The position numbers were made by a program, and so were the translations under genes. Shown here one piece after another: positions 5,090-5,859 of a DNA stretch of 5,859 nt (position 1 is its first letter; each line of letters starts with the position of its first letter). The DNA is from an uncultured Actinomycetes bacterium (lineage in GTDB: Bacteria; Actinomycetota; Thermoleophilia; Solirubrobacterales; 70-9). The notes beneath the pieces are model-generated. The model was given only the letters and a program-made list of their open reading frames with translations. It had not been told where the DNA came from and made no database searches. The stretch covers positions 1 to 5,859 of the forward strand of contig CAMPIP010000149.1 in the NCBI GenBank assembly GCA_946886425.1, read 5' to 3'.

Positions 5090-5325
5090 CCGCGGAGCCG
5101 GTCGCACCCGGACCGGACCGCCCGGCGCGCCCGCGGCGACGGCTCGACCTGGCACTCGGCGTTCTGCTCGGCGTCCTGCTCGGGATCGCCGTCATCTCCG
5201 CCTTCGTGTTCCTGGGCGAAGCCAGCCCGATCGACGCGCCGCGAATCGAGGGAGTCGACACCGGCAAGCAGCAAACCGCGCCGGCGGCGAGCCCAGCGAA
5301 GGCTAGAAGCGCACCGGCACCCTGA
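5086..5325 (+). CDS. Small single-pass membrane protein coupled to the sortase
   Basis: A 79-residue protein not matched to a known family. A proline/arginine-rich N-terminus (PDRPARPRRR, 10-19) leads into one membrane segment (about 21-44, LALGVLLGVLLGIAVISAFV). A short outside tail follows, rich in Ala, Pro and Ser. The positive-inside rule predicts the N-terminus in the cytoplasm. The GTG start (5086-5088) overlaps the sortase stop TGA (5087-5089), so the two are probably translated together. The tail has VDTG (57-60) but lacks the hydrophobic and charged segment of a sorting signal after it. A role as a sortase partner is inference from coupling alone. The 3' end overlaps the convergent gene by 23 bp. 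Confidence 0.75.
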   Translation: MTAEPVAPGPDRPARPRRRLDLALGVLLGVLLGIAVISAFVFLGEASPIDAPRIEGVDTGKQQTAPAASPAKARSAPAP

Positions 5326-5859
5326 CGATGACGTCGTCGACGCTGCCGACGACCCCGTTCCCGTTCTTGACCGCCCCGAGCAGCACGCCGCTGGACTGGC
5401 CGCTCAACTCCCCGCCCGAATCGTCGAGCGCTTCGGCGACTTTGCTGCCACCCAGGAAAGCGTTGACCTGGACCTTGCCCGGCTCCCCGGTCTCAACCAC
5501 CTGCAGCCTCAGCGCGTTCGCCTTGTCCACACCGTTCACGAGCTTCTCGCCGCGATCGACGGCGAGGTACTCGGCGCCCCCCGCCACGATCTTCACCAGC
5601 TGCACCTTGCGCTGCAGCGGGAAGACGAGCATCGCGTAACGGGCCCCGGCACCGGCTCGCGCGACCACGCCCAGGTAGGCCCCGTGCCGGGCCTTCTTCG
5701 GCGTCATGCTCGACAGCCGGGCGGTCGCCCCGATCTCGAGGTTGCGGCCGACCACCGGGGTGCGGTAAGAGCATTCCGGCGTCGCCTTGCCAAGCGTGAT
5801 GCGCAGCGCCTCGGCGGACCCGCCGCGGACGCAGTCCTTGCCCGTGAGCTTGATCAACT
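5303..5859 (-). CDS. Unrecognised protein, probable beta-sandwich domain, 5' end outside window
   Basis: The frame runs off the right edge; about 184 C-terminal residues are visible and the TTG near the edge (5855-5857) is probably internal. I do not recognise a family with confidence. The fragment has alternating short strands typical of an all-beta fold: NLEIGATARLSS, AYLGVVARA, RYAMLVFPLQRKVQLVKIV and NALRLQVVETGEPGKVQVNAFL. These are followed by a GQSSGVLLGA turn and the closing strand DDVIVRVPV before the stop. This layout (ligand-exposed gradient of strands, then SSGVLLGA...FDDVIV-like ending) resembles LamG/concanavalin A-like or DUF1080-type lectin-like domains, which are often extracellular. 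Two Cys (9 and 29 of the visible part) could pair. No signal peptide can be judged because the N-terminus is missing. It converges on the sortase operon with a 23-bp 3' overlap. Confidence 0.75.
   Translation of the reverse strand, partial: LIKLTGKDCVRGGSAEALRITLGKATPECSYRTPVVGRNLEIGATARLSSMTPKKARHGAYLGVVARAGAGARYAMLVFPLQRKVQLVKIVAGGAEYLAVDRGEKLVNGVDKANALRLQVVETGEPGKVQVNAFLGGSKVAEALDDSGGELSGQSSGVLLGAVKNGNGVVGSVDDVIVRVPVRF

Noticed and set aside
5254..5325. VDTG in the small membrane protein as a sortase sorting signal
   Set aside because: A sorting signal needs a following hydrophobic segment and basic tail at the C-terminus; here a short Ala/Pro/Ser tail follows and the membrane segment is N-terminal to it.
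1..5859. Search for tRNA, rRNA, CRISPR, insertion-sequence ends or phage genes
   Set aside because: No cloverleaf-like sequence, regularly spaced repeats, transposase or integrase motifs were seen; base composition looks uniform throughout.

Overview
This is a GC-rich (roughly 70% by eye) bacterial chromosomal window with short intergenic gaps and GTG/TTG starts. It also carries a class E-type sortase and a carboxylating crotonyl-CoA reductase. Together these point to an actinomycete, possibly Thermoleophilia/Solirubrobacterales; that placement is inference from gene content, not from a marker gene. I see no mobile element, CRISPR array, tRNA or rRNA.

Layout. Positions 2-916 (+) hold the C-terminal part of RmuC. 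After a 134-bp gap with a clean hairpin comes crotonyl-CoA carboxylase/reductase (1051-2313, +, TTG start with a strong GGAGGA). It is followed 35 bp later by a small protein resembling the antibiotic-monooxygenase (dimeric alpha/beta barrel) fold (2349-2648, +), probably in the same operon. Facing these on the minus strand are a ClpS-like adaptor (2659-2949), a secreted CAP/SCP-domain protein with six cysteines (2989-3606) and a second secreted CAP-domain protein (3725-4315). Divergent from the second CAP gene across a 90-bp region is a sortase (4406-5089, +). Its stop overlaps the GTG start of a small single-pass membrane protein (5086-5325, +). The window ends in a convergent, partial gene for an unrecognised, probably beta-sandwich protein (5303-5859, -), which overlaps the small membrane protein by 23 bp.

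How the genes fit together. The rmuC and ccr-ABM parts look like ordinary housekeeping and central carbon metabolism: reductive carboxylation of crotonyl-CoA to ethylmalonyl-CoA, as used in the ethylmalonyl-CoA pathway or for extender-unit supply. The right half looks like a cell-surface neighbourhood, with two exported CAP proteins, a sortase and a membrane partner. No clear sortase substrate with a C-terminal sorting signal is visible.

The most notable non-coding signals are hairpins or perfect palindromes at gene ends, none followed by a T-tract. They lie at the clpS end, the end of the first CAP gene and the end of the second CAP gene, plus one about 30 bp after rmuC. There is also a 6+6-bp inverted repeat placed next to a TATAGT box in the divergent CAP/sortase promoter region. 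I do not see convincing evidence for an undescribed defence or mobile system here. No stretch longer than 300 bases lacks a gene.
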